This document shows, piece by piece, positions 32,797 through 45,900 of a DNA stretch of 64,000 nt. The DNA is taken from NCBI GenBank assembly GCA_021014325.1, contig CM037473.1, positions 21,504,822 through 21,568,821 of the forward strand, given 5' to 3'. Positions within the stretch are counted from its first letter, which is position 1; each line of letters starts with the position of its first letter. Under the pieces are notes generated by a model. It made no database searches. It saw only the letters and a list, made by a program, of their open reading frames with translations, and was not told the DNA's origin. The position numbers were made by a program, and so were the translations under genes. Origin of the DNA: Plazaster borealis (taxonomy: Eukaryota; Echinodermata; Asteroidea; Forcipulatida; Labidiasteridae).

Positions 32797-33174
32797 TTAA
32801 AGGTATCGTACACGTTTGGTAATGACTCAAAACAACTATTAGCATAAAAACTTGGTAAGCAACGGAGAGCTGTTGATAATATAAAACTTTGTAGGAAACG
32901 ACTCCCTCTGAAGTAACGTAGTTTTTGAGAAAGAGGTAATTTCTCACTAAAATAATAAAAACTTTTTGCAAGAAGTTTTTATTACTAGGCCTATCTGAAA
33001 GCACACAAAACAATTTGTCACAACGGGTGTTTTTTCTTTCATCATTTTCTTGCAACTTCGATGACCAAATTGAGCCAAAATTTTCACAGGCTTGTTATTT
33101 TATGCATATAGTTGGGATACACCAATTGATAACACTGGTCTTTGACATTTTCCAAACGTGTTCAGTGCCTTTAA
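32797..33174 (-). mobile_element. Family A MITE (A5), full length
   Basis: Starts TTAAAGGTATCGTACACGTT T and ends CAAACGTGTTCAGTGCCTTT AA. Both TTAA flanks are kept and all landmarks are present, including 'aactttttgcaagaagttt'. Confidence 0.9.
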
Positions 33175-33284
33175 TTAACTCCATCTAATCATTGGCGTTT
33201 CGTCCATTTTCGAATCCATTAAAATAGCTATTTAAAATATAAATATATTTTTGAGTCAATTTAAGGGCACGTTGCCTTCGGATT

Positions 33285-33372
33285 AGTTGCTTTGGGCTAT
33301 AAAAAGCGTTTGTTGTGAAATGAATGCGGTTTGAATGATATACTTTGAAAGCCGAATATAATGATTCACATA
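33285..33372 (-). repeat. Dispersed repeat, copy 2
   Basis: Reverse-complement match of 28730-28815 ('ctttgggctataaaaagcgt', 'gaatataatgattcac'). About 600 bases above the ACADS start. Confidence 0.6.
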
Positions 33373-33971
33373 GGGTCTGTAACTGTCCCTGAAAGAGTGT
33401 GATGCGGTTCAGTAGGCCCATGTAATTTCATGACAAGGTATTTTGTAGCTCTAGAATCTTTTACTTATACTATGGCGGACCCGCCGTATGTTCCGCTGAT
33501 TGTATTTCAAGTAGCAAATGTATGTTAGTATAATCACGACTGACTATAACAACAAACTGTATGTGTTTTTGTGCATGAACAACTCTTTCTCAGAAAGGAT
33601 ATAAGGGGTAGGCCTAATTCCAATCAATTTGAAGGAATATCAGTGGTGAAAACAGTCAGAAAGACATTTTGTATGATCAGTAAAGTCAGTATTGCATTTT
33701 CATGTTTCGCACAAAATAGTTGAACTGTAATTAAATAAAGGTATTATTACAGTAAAGCATTTGAAAGCCTATAATACTCAACTTGTGTCGCCCCTCCCTT
33801 GCGAGTCCCCACCCCTTTACAATACCCGACGTGCACAGAGCGCCACATGATTCAATACACAATCAACACACCCTCGTTCCCATGAAAGCGTAGGGTCCCA
33901 TGCACCATTTGCACGGGGTCCGACCAATGATTATACAATGTTTTAAGAACGAGGATTCCCCATGTTACAAA

Positions 33972-36900
33972 ATGGCTGCTGTGAGGATGACAATGCGAAG
34001 GTTGGCGTCTGCTGTGAATAGAAGATTGCCACTGACAGCAACTCAAAGCAAAGGTATGATTATACAGTGTAATAATTGAATTATTTATGCTCATAGTGGT
34101 CAATTTATATTGTTGAGCAAACTTTCACTGACACTGGACTGTCTTTACATGACATCGGACGTCGTCGTTTCGCGTACAAGTTACAACTACAAATACAATA
34201 TTATTAATATTTTCTCCTTCCTCCATGATCATTCTGTCCATAATTTAATGAAAGCAGGGATTTGTTGTATACGTTTGGTAATTAGAACCCACTGTTTGTT
34301 TCAATCCTATATAGTTGTAGGGTAGATATATCCCTTAAAACTAACCTGTGAAAACTTCAATTCAAAAGGCGGTAGCGTTTTTGAGATATTGCCGAAAATC
34401 TGGAACGCCGGTTTTTTTTATGTCAGATGTCCACACGCAGGAAAATTAAAATAATCTGCAATTGGAATGGGTACCGATTGGAATACACAACCTGAGAAAC
34501 GTTACTGTCACTAACAGTGACAGTGTCAGTGTCAACTGTCATTAATATATAGTCCTAAGTTCTAGGTGAAATAATTCTCAAAATGCATTATCTATCCAAA
34601 GCTAGGCCTACAGTACTTAATCTTACCAACTAAGCTTTTATTGCCATTAATTTTCAAAGGCATTACCAAACGTATACAGACCCTTTAACAATGTCAATGA
34701 ATAAACCTGACGTCATCGTCGTAGTCCGTACTACTTTCTCCAGTCCATGGACTTCTAATACTAGACCCATAAACTGGGGCGCTGTACTCCGTTTTTTCGA
34801 AATGTTGACATCTGCAGTCGTTCCAATGTCAAATTTAGAAAAAAATTGAGTACAGGCTCCAGTCTGCCAGTCTACCACTCCCAGTGCCAGTTAACTGTTA
34901 AAGGCCCTGTACACTATTGGTAAGATCAAAAAACACAAATGTTCACAGATTCACACATTAACTTAAATGAATTATAGTAAGTAATGGTAGAAAGGGTTCC
35001 TTAAAATATTTCTGCCTAAAATGCTATCGTTTCTGAGAAATGAGTAAAACAATAATTTTTATCACGCGTGATAATAAACTCGATGTTTGAAAAACAGAAA
35101 ACACATAAGGTCTCTTTTCACTATTTTCTCGTGACCTCGATGACCAATTGAAGGTATTATATGGTTAATCACACAAAACATGAACTTTGTTTGTGACTGT
35201 TTTGTCAGCTCTGCCAATCCTGTATAATACCTTTAAGTCCGTACTGCAGGATGGCCATTCTTTCGTGGAGTAAGAATATGTAACAACTAAAATCACTGAA
35301 TGTCATCATCAGTTACGTTACAAAAAAACCCACTTCTGAATCTAAATCTGAATTATACAGTCGGCAAAGCATCCTAATGGAAACATCAGTCATCAGACCA
35401 ACTTTTGTGAAGAAGACAATGAAGAACTGGCTCGTATTGCTACTAGTAATAAATACTAAATTAGTACTCTGCTAGCCCCACTGAATTTGGATCGTCTCGT
35501 ACCTGAGTCAACTCGTACCCGAGTACTCGAGTCAACTTGTACTCGAGTCAACTTGTACTCGAGTCAACTGGTACCCAGGTTAACTTGTACCTGAGTCAAC
35601 TCATACCCAAGTCAACTCACAGTCCAATGTCCTTCCTCAATGGTTCAACAATTGTGTAGATTTGCACACATTCCTTTCTTTAATTAAGTCTTTTTTTGCA
35701 GGATGTCAAGTCAAGACAATAGGTCAGGTCAAGACAATAGGTCCAACAAAAGGCAGAATTCAAACATTTTTGTTGTTGCAGTGATCGAGTTATTTATTTA
35801 TTTTAATTATCAGAATATTAAATAAGTTAAATTGATTTAAAAAGTACGGTATTTTTTAGTTGAAGCTTCTTTTTCCCTCAAAATAAATTTTTTCTATTGG
35901 TTGGATTAAAAAAATCCCCAGGAAAGTGGCAAGTCGGTTAAGGAAATTTTTCTGAAAAGCTTCAACAGTTCTTTAAAAATTCTTATAAATTAAAAGCTTA
36001 TTTAAGTCCCGAGCTTGCAATAATCGTAACTGTTGATTTTCCCGATGGTCGTAGGCTGGAGGCTTACTGTATGTCTAAGGGAATTGAGCAAGAGTTTTGA
36101 TTATCAAAGCTCATTTGTCCGTAGCCCCACTTGTGTGGCACAGTTTTTGACAATCCTGTAGCCAGATTCAACATTTTCAAAAACGTGCCATTTAACTCTT
36201 TCCGCTAGCGACCGGTTTAAATCCCTTTAGAAAATTGTTGTAAAACAAAAAATAAAGATCGCACAGCCACACAGTTTTCAGAATGGGAAAGAGGACTCTT
36301 GAGGGTGCTACTGTGACCTGTTTTTTTTGGGGTCGCCATTTGCAAAAACAAGTTATCATTTAATGTGTCCATATGATTAATTTATCTCTAAAATAAATGG
36401 TGCATGAAAGGGTTAAATCAGTGGGGCATTTTGCCCCAACCTATCACACCCGAGGGCATCTCATCAAAGCGCTCAATATTTTTTTCTGCAAGGTATAGGC
36501 CTACCTAGCTATTTTGGAAATGTAACACACCCATTTATTTACATAGCATCTTGTAATGGTTTGGTGTTGTGGCGCAAACTGCAGCCAACCATACCAGAAA
36601 ACACCGGGGGGGGGGGGGGACCCCTTATCTTTAAACAATAAGTGTACTGGGTTCTTTTACATGCGTTACACAACACATGGGATCTACTGCTTTATGTCCC
36701 ATCCGAAGAAAGAATCAATAATGGTTTTAAAGCATCTTGCTTATAAGGACACAAGTGTCCAGACAAGAAGTCGAACCCACACTCTGCTGATCTTAAAAAC
36801 ACCAGAGGTTGAGTCCAGTGCGCTTGACTGCAGGACCCCTTTTGATAGAAGAAAGTCTTTGTTGTACTTAATCAGCTTATTTGATAAATTAAAGGGCTAG

Positions 36901-39900
36901 GCCTACACGGTATGCAATGTAGAAAAAAAGAAAAAGAAAATAACAGAATATGTAATCATGAAACAAAATAAACAGCAGTAACTTTTGTATCCAGTGACCT
37001 TTTTGGGAAAAGATGCTGCATGCAACTGCCATGTTTTTCATTAGACACCCAAATTTTATTGACCAAGATCACATCAGAAAAACGCTAAAGTTTACTGCAC
37101 TATCCGTTTTTATACAAATTGTTTACACTCTTGTCCTTGGTAGCAACACATGATGTGACACACACTCGCTGTATGTCAGGATGGGCTGACCTACCAGACA
37201 TCCACACCATGTTGAGGAAGACGTGTCGTGACTTTGCTGATAAGGAGTTAATGCCCATTGCAGGAGAGCTTGACAAAGAACATAGATATCCTAAGGAACA
37301 AGTAAGTCCACGATAAACCCCATTCGAATTGGTTGATGTTATTCATAATAATAATACGCAGTTCTTATATAGCGCTTTATACTCCCGAAGGGTGTCTCAA
37401 AGCACTCAGTATTTTTCCTACAAGGTAAGTGGAGTTACGTGTTGAAGTATGAGAACTATTCCTTTGCATAGCACCATGTAATAGTTTACAAGGTGCTGTG
37501 GCGCAATATGCTGCCGATCAAACCAGGAACACAAGGGCGAACCCCTTCTCTTTACGATAAGTGCACTGGGTTCTTTTACGTGCATTACACAACACAGGCA
37601 TTCATTCATGCATTGTTTGGCTTCTGACTGGCCCCCTGAACAAAGATATTGACGAAATAGGGAGACTGCCAGTGCCAGTATAGGGCTAGATACATGTAGC
37701 TCAGTTGGTAGAGTGCCTGTAACAAATCCTTGGTTCAAACCCCGCTTTAGTCAATTTTTCTTTGTTCAACACCAAACTATTTAGACTTTACCCAGTCAGT
37801 TTCCCTTGTGGTTTAGTACTTGATGTTATTCATGCATCAGGATTTATGAACAACTATTATTATTATTATTATCATTATTATATCATTCTGGTAATGAAAC
37901 CAAAGATCATCCAATGTGACTAGCACTGTAACCCAAAGGTCTGAAGATACCTGTGTAGAGAAGATGACAAAGAAATCTCAGTTTTACATGTGGGAGGAAA
38001 ACCCTAACTGGGGAAAACCCATGCAATCAGGGCCCAATTTCATTGAGCTGCTTAAGCAGCCAATATTGCTTAACAAATTTCTGCTAAGCATAAATGAGCA
38101 GGATACCAGCCACAAATCGTACATATTGAACGTTAGTTTAGCTGTTAACCTTATTCTAGTAAGCATAATTTTTATGCACTTAGCTACTTTTTGTGCTTAA
38201 ACGGCTCTATGAAATTGGGCCCAGGTAGGGACTGAAAACACAATCCAAATGCTTCTAGGTTGACTTCGAGTTCGAGTCTCAAGTCTCAGACTCGAGCTCA
38301 ACATCAACCCTCAGCTGATGAATAGTGAAGGAGTGTGCTGAATATGGCAAAGTTCTTAAAGAGCAAGGGAAATGTCCAATTTATTTCTGTGATGTACTCA
38401 TTTTTCAATAGATAGAGTCCTCATGTGAGTGGAGAAAGATAGAGTCCTCATGTGAGTGGAGAAACATTACAAATCTCTAACATCGCGTTAAAGTGGTGTA
38501 AAATGCCGTTGTATTCGATACCCTTCCAGTGCAAAATTTGTCAACATCCCAAAAATCTGATGACATTATTCTGAGAAAAATGGGTTTGAACATTTTTGTT
38601 CAGGGATGTTTTAGTTCATTCCTGACTATTTCAGAGCAAAATTTCAAACATGACGTCATTGGATTTCAACAATCAATTGGCCTTTACATTCCAAGGAGGA
38701 ATTTTTTGATGGACAAAAGGTCAAATTCAAAGCCGTTTCGACTGAATATCATCGAAAGTCAGGAATGAACCAAAACATACATAAAATGTACAGACCCATT
38801 TTTCTCAGAATGATGTTATCAGATGTTTTGGATGTTGACAAAATTCGCACTGAAAAGGGTATCAAGTGCAATGGCAAATTACACCATTTTAATGTGAGGT
38901 TAGAGATTTGTTTTTTCCCCATGAGTACATCACCAAATTTCCTTTTCTCTTTAAAGGCCCTGTACACGTTTGGTAATTGTCAAATACCAGTGTTCTCACT
39001 TGGTGTATCCCAACATATGCATAAAATAACAAGCCTGTGAAAATTTGGGCTCAATTGGTCATCGAAGTTGCAAGAAAATGATGAAAGAAAAAACACCCTT
39101 GTTGAACAATTGTGTGCTTTCAGATAGGAATAAAAACTTCTTGCAAGAAGTTTTTATTATTTTAGTGAGAAATTACCTCTTTCTCAAAACCAACGTTACT
39201 TCAGAGGGAGTCGTTTCCTACAATGTTTTATACCATCAACAGCTCTCCGTTGCTTGTTACCAAGTAAGTTTTTATGCTAATATTTGTTTTGAGTCATTAC
39301 CAAATGTGTACGATACCTTTAACCAACAACGCTAAAGGGAGCTGAAGTTGATCGATGAATTATTGTCATATTTCAGGTGAAGAAGCTTGGAGAGCTTGGG
39401 CTGATGGCAATTGATGTCCCAGAGGTGTATGGTGGAACTGGTTTGGATTACTTAGCCTATGCTATCGCTATGGAGGAGATCAGCAGAGGATGTGCATCAT
39501 GTGGAGTCGTTATGAGTGTAAATAATGTAAGTAGGGTTACAAAAAAAGGACAACTAGTTCAAGTCAAGTGACTTTAGTATAGTGCGAACAAGCTATAAAC
39601 TATTATCAAGTGTATTTTTGTACCTACACACCTACACCTTCTTCTAAGAAAGACTTTTCATTCTGTAGCAATTTTGTTTGTGCTGAACAGCTTTATGTAA
39701 TAACGCCCAGGTCCAAATCGCATGGTGCTGATTACCACAAGGGCTCAAATTTGTGAGAAAAATCCACAAGACTGCAGGGCTTGTAGCTCAACATTTTTAG
39801 TGGACCAGAAATTTGTGTACAAGACCAGAATCAAAATGAGAAAAAACTTCCTGAGTCCTAATACAGTTTAATATTTGCATTTAACTGTTTTTATTTGAAC

Positions 39901-42900
39901 AATTAAGCACTAAGACATGTAAGAGAAGATTGATCTCATCTGTCTTTTGGGTTAGTATACGTCATTACTCAACAGAATTGAAAGGTATTTTCCAGACTCA
40001 AGGTCAACATTTGAACATAATTTGTTTCTGTTAAAGATATTACACAGTGATGTATTGTTATTCAATTGTAAAACACAAGACTGCTGGACTTGTCTGGTCA
40101 AAGGTTTACTGGCCAGACACTAAAACCACTGGCCTGGGGCCTGCGGTCCAGTGAAAAAAAAAACGAGTCCTGAGATGGCCTCAAGATTAACATGCTTTAT
40201 GGGGGCTCCTTAAATAGTTGACTCTGGCATTTTCTTAACTTTTACCATTTTCTTAACTTTTTAACGTACCATCCGCTGGTTGGTTTGGCGTAGTGGTTTC
40301 TTTCCTCGCCTTCAACCTCTAGGACCTCGGTTCAAATCCCGCCGGGGGCACTATGTGGATTGGGTTTTCAGTCCCTACCTGATTGTGTGGGTTTTCCCTG
40401 GAATATTTCTCTGGAGTTTGCCTCCCACATCTAAAACTGAAACTTCCTTCCTTATCTTCTCTCCATGGGGTTCTTGGCTAATATAGTGATTAAGTTCGCT
40501 TTTCTGAGAACCCTCGGCTTCACAACCAGAATTAATAAATAAATAAATAAAATGAATGAGTGCCCCAACCACAGACCTTCTGAGCGGGTTGTCATGTCTC
40601 TACCTCCCACACTCAGACAGCAGGGAAGCGTGTTTACTTGACCCCAAGTCTGCGTCCTTGAATTCTGTGCATGATAATATTGCATCTGGCATGAAGTGGC
40701 ATGAAGTGGCTAATACGTAAATTTGGTGGTAAGCAGAATCATAAAAGTAGGCCAAGCTTAATAAAACCAAGTAAGAAAGGATAGTGTGTCAATATTCTTC
40801 TGAACCTTCTTCCGGGATTAGTGCAGGCTTCATGGTATGAAGATATCGCACTGTAGGTTGGTGTGCTCGCTGTCCAAGTATGTGTGCGAGACAAAAAAAC
40901 AAAACCCAAAACCTCATGTGTAGAATACATACAGTGGAGTGCGGTTAAAAAGCAGAATGCCTGCAAGCTAGATGGTGCCTTCCCTCAGTGCCGCCTTGAA
41001 GGCATTGAGTGTTGCGAAGTCACTAGGGTCCTTCTGTAAGGAGTTCCACTCTTTGCTGGTACTAGGGAAGAAGGCGGAAGAGTACAGTTGAGAGCTGCAG
41101 TAGGGAGTCTAGAAGAGAGAGCCATGACCTCTGGTGTTAGATGTAGCTACAGTAAGATGTTTCTTCCAACTGATGTCTACAACTTATCAAAGCAAATTCT
41201 GTAGTAATTCATTGAGCAATGCTGTTATGCTTGATCTGCGGTCATGGGTGTTGGTGACATGCAGTCACATGCAGGTGCTGAATCTTAGTTTCGCTTAAAA
41301 CGCAATGTGGTTTCTTTCCAGTCTTTATATCTTGGACCAATTATGAAGTTCGGCAATGAAGAGCAGATTGAGAAGTTTGCCAAACCATTCCTAAACGGTG
41401 ACAGGGTCGGCTGTTTTGGACTCAGCGAGCCAGGTAAGATAAACATTGTCAGTGAAAGAAATGATTGATGTAATGCCCCGACCAATTTTAAAATATTGTA
41501 TTGGTTGTTTTTTCTTCAAAAACCTTTTAAAACACTTGCCACTGCGATGTAGAAGCGTTAATGTACCGTTTACACGTCAATGTAGTTGCATGTATTTGTT
41601 GTGGTTATAACCAAACAGAACCAGGCCAATAACACTGACTTGGACCCAAAATTAGCAAGTAGCATGGTGCTCGTCTGTCAGTACTAGACTACCCTTTACT
41701 TTCTGTTGTGGGAGTCTTGTTGCCAGGCTGTTTTCATAGGTGTTAAATGTATGATGAGTGCAGGCAATACTGATTATAGGGTATAGACTTTTATCATGCT
41801 GACACCATATTTGTGTAGTCCCCTGTATGCAGTATTATTAATGCATTCTGATTCAAGTCTATACCGAAAAAGGACCAGACTGTTTGCCCTTTCAGCCTCA
41901 CTTTGGTTACACTGATTTAAATGGGAGTAATACAAGATGGATGCTCAATGATAAAGGTCTTTTTTCATTGATTGATCAGAAGGGAAAAAACAAGCCTGCC
42001 TGCTGAAATAGACTATGCAAGTCTCGCACATATTTGAACTTCCGGGACCATTGTGGTTCCAACCCTATGGAGTTTTACGTGGGCGGGATTTTGTTTTGTC
42101 AATTATTTTAGTTTAACGTAGTTTATGGCCATGAAAATTGTATTTGTTGTTGGGAATGTAATACTAAGTGATAAACAATATGAAAGTAAAACTACTTCAA
42201 CCAAATAATGAAAAAAACCTGAGAATAAGACTTGACCTCCGTTTCCGGGTTACTTGTAGAAAATTAAGAATGCTGTCCAACTGATGGGCATGTTGTCATT
42301 AAACCTATGTGATAGACGCACACATTGGGGCGTGATTGGCAAATGGGGTTTCTAACAATAAGCATCCTCGTGCCAAGTTTTAATTTTGATTCAATGTTAA
42401 TTTGAAAAAATTATTTGTATTATACAAAAATTGAAAATTTATTTATAACAACTTGCTACATGTATGGGTATTTTTATTTTCAAGAATTTTGTAAAAATTT
42501 GGTGGCGTGTCGTGGCCGAGTGGTCTAGTTCACCAAACCCAAGCTTTGTTGTTGTCAGCAGCAGAGTGTGGGTTCGAATCCCGGTCATGACACTTGTGCC
42601 CTTGAGCAAGGCACTTAACCTTAATTGCTTTGTAAAAAGTTGGGAAGGTAGTGCATTCTGCTCTACCAGCCAGGCTCCTAGTTGATGATACCCATGCCTA
42701 CATCCTCTCGGACTGTGAAGGGGGTAACCCTGTTTCAGCCCTAGGAGTAGGTGGTAACATGCACCTGGTGGCAGTTGATATGGGTGGACAGCCCAAATCA
42801 GTTAATTGTCGCCCTCACCTTGAAGTGGCCGTCCGGCCTTGTGAGTAAGGCGATATCTCATTAAAAAAATATATAAACAAATATAAGTATAATTTACAAA

Positions 42901-45900
42901 GAAGATTTGATGTCATAGAAAAAATATAGTCTTTTACATGGCCTAACTTTTGTTTTCTCTTTCAAGGGAATGGTAGTGATGCAGGTGCAGCCTCAACAAT
43001 GGCAAGACTAAACGGTGACCACTGGATACTGAATGGCAGGAAAGCCTGGATCACCAATGGCTATGAATCAGAAGCTAGTGTGGTCTTTGCTACCACAAAC
43101 AAATCACTCAAACACAAGGTAAAATGTGAAGGCACAGGTGTGGATTTTCATCTTTGAGAGTCAGAGGGCAAGGCCATTTTCATTTTGCAAAGGGCAATTC
43201 TTTTGGAAAATCTTGAGGAACTTTTTTTGTTTACTCTTTGCGGTCTTTTACTGGGAGACCCGGGATACCAACAACGCAGTTGGCTGATGACACCTTTCAG
43301 CTACCCAGCGACTGCTGCCGAGAGAGCAGTTACAATCGGTAAAAAAAGGAGACCTCCATCTAATGGGGTCAGTTATTTTAACCAGCATTTGACCTAAAAT
43401 TAATGTATTGATATTGCATCCACAAATCGTCCTTTTCTGATTTAATGTTATGTTCCATGGCTCAAAATTTTCGGTGCCAACTGTTTTGAGGAATATTTCG
43501 GGCATTTAAAAATGAATTCTTTTTGCAGTAAAGTAATGAGCATATCATTTTTTAGAATTTTTTATATCTTAAGGATTATTTTAAACGATATGTCATTTTT
43601 GACAGTGTCAGACATTTACATAATGTCAGAAAGAAAAACTCTCATTCTCATCCTAATTTTAGACAGAATTTAACTAAGTTTTGTCAGGTTTTCATCAATC
43701 TCAACTTTACAACGTATTTACAAAATTTAAAAAAATGAGTTATAACAAAAAATTATAAAATCAATTAACAAGTTGAATTTGACTTCATGTGGACCTTTTT
43801 TAAATGAATGCCTAGAGTTTAAACATTAATATGGTCCTCTTGTTGCAAAGTTTTAACCATGATTTGGTAAAAGGGTGTCCATTTGCTGGAAATTAAAAAA
43901 CTGGGTGTCCAAATTCTTCACTTACAATACATTTACATGTAAATGGCAGATGTCCTGTTGTTATTTTTGATGCACCAGCGTGAAACCGATTTACATTTAA
44001 ACTGCAATATTTTTGAATCAAATCGCGGCAACAAAATCTTGATACAAAGGCCTACGACGTCCACCATGCGACAACTGACGATTTTGCTGGCAGGTTATGT
44101 CAAAGGTCACTTCTTTTAGCCTCAAACAAAATGTTTATTTTCCTCCTCTATATCATCGCAACTGCGATGACTTTAGTGAAACGCAAAATCAGCGACGTCG
44201 CAAGAGCAATGGCTTTGCGGTTTGCGGTTTGCGATCTCATCACAAGTGTGACAGCGATGATCGCAAATGGGGACTTGCAAATGGGGATCGTAAAATCGGG
44301 CCCTGAAATGAAAGCCTTTAAATTTCCTGAATCTTTAATAATGTTAATTAAAAATATAATCTAAACTTTCAAGTCAAATCGGCCAAAATTTCTACCTAGC
44401 CTCTTTATTAGATCTTTCTTTTTTGAAATTCTTTGCTGTGTGTAGGGCATCAGTGCTTTCCTCGTTCCCAAACCGACTGAGGGGCTCTCCTTGGGGAAGA
44501 AGGAAGACAAGTTGGGGATAAGAGCATCATCTACGACGGAACTTATCTTTGAGGATTGCGTCATCCCAAAGGAGAATCTACTCGGTCAGGAAGGCATGGG
44601 ATTCAAAATTGCCATGGTAACCAGTAACAAATTATTGATTCTCGATAGCAACAGCATCTTACCGATATGCTTAGGCAGGGCTTGAACTTCAAAAACATCT
44701 CCACCAGACCCAACTTACTGGAGAACTTTTAGGCATATGGATCAGGGATAAAGAATATTACTTGGTTTTACCCATACACCGATGTGTGTTAAAGGGTCTG
44801 TGTACATCTGGAGCCCATTGTTTTAATCCTATATAGTTGTAGATATATACCATAAAACTAACCTGTGGAAATTTCATTTCAAAAAGTAGTAGCGTTTTTG
44901 AGATGTTGCCGAATATCTGGAGCGTTTATGTCCACGCAGGAAGAATAATCTGCAAATTGAATACACAATCTGAGGAACGTTACTTCTCAGATTCAAATTT
45001 TTGGTCATAAAAAGTGATATCTTTGTCCATAATCGCAGTACTTCGAAGTGAAAAGTTTCTCAAAATGCATTATACTATCCAAAGCTGCTGTACTTCTTAC
45101 CAAGTAAGTTTTCATTGCCATAAATTTTCAAAGTCATTACCAAACGTATACAGACCCTTTACTTTCCTGAATCTTGTATGCTGTAAGGCATATCACTCGT
45201 GTGGGATTCAAACCCACGACCTTTGCTATTCTGTTATTAGCAGATGTCTTACCACTAGACCACAAAGAGTGCCCGGTGCTAAAGGCAGTTTGAATCCTAT
45301 ATTTTAGCAGCGGGTACCGCAACAATTTAATAGACCTAAATTATTTATCTCTTTTTTATATTTGCCTCACTTTTAGGAGGATGTTTGGATGTGAACAATT
45401 TAAGTGTAAATCCAAAAATTTCTGAAAAAGTACAGATGTATGTTTTTCGAAAATACTAGACTGCATGACTCGTTTTAAATCTGGGTTTACTGGCCCAGTG
45501 CTAAAGTTACTGGAATCTAATCAGTGGTCAAGCAGATATTCCAAGCCCTGCTTGGATACTCAGGTTTTTTTTTTTTTCAAGTACATGATCGGTTATCCCC
45601 CAATAATTAGGCAGAAGCAGTATGAGGACCTGGTCTTCACTGCGCAGCAATGACCAGGTTGGTGGCTGGCTGCTGTTAGTGGACCAAGCCAGCCCAAGGT
45701 CATTACCACACAATGAAGACCTGGTCATCACACTGTCATATGTATGCCCATTTTCAAGAACCAGACTATGAGCTTTGAAAATTAACATCACCGTAAATAG
45801 AAATACTTTGCTTGGTCTTCGGCTTTATGCTTTGCAGTATGATGGTTTCATGTGCGTACCAGTTACTTAAGATTGATACATTGTCTGCACGTTCACGACT

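Larger units (their letters stand above)
29578..33971. other. Intergenic region before ACADS
   Basis: 4.4 kb without a supported gene. It holds the 3' flank of the small secreted gene, a run of GTGCTACTTCGTG motifs (31715-32116), two minus-oriented family A MITEs (32128-32411, 32797-33174) and a dispersed repeat (33285-33372). The stretch 29650-31700 is A+T-rich and I see nothing in it beyond short incidental frames. Confidence 0.6.
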
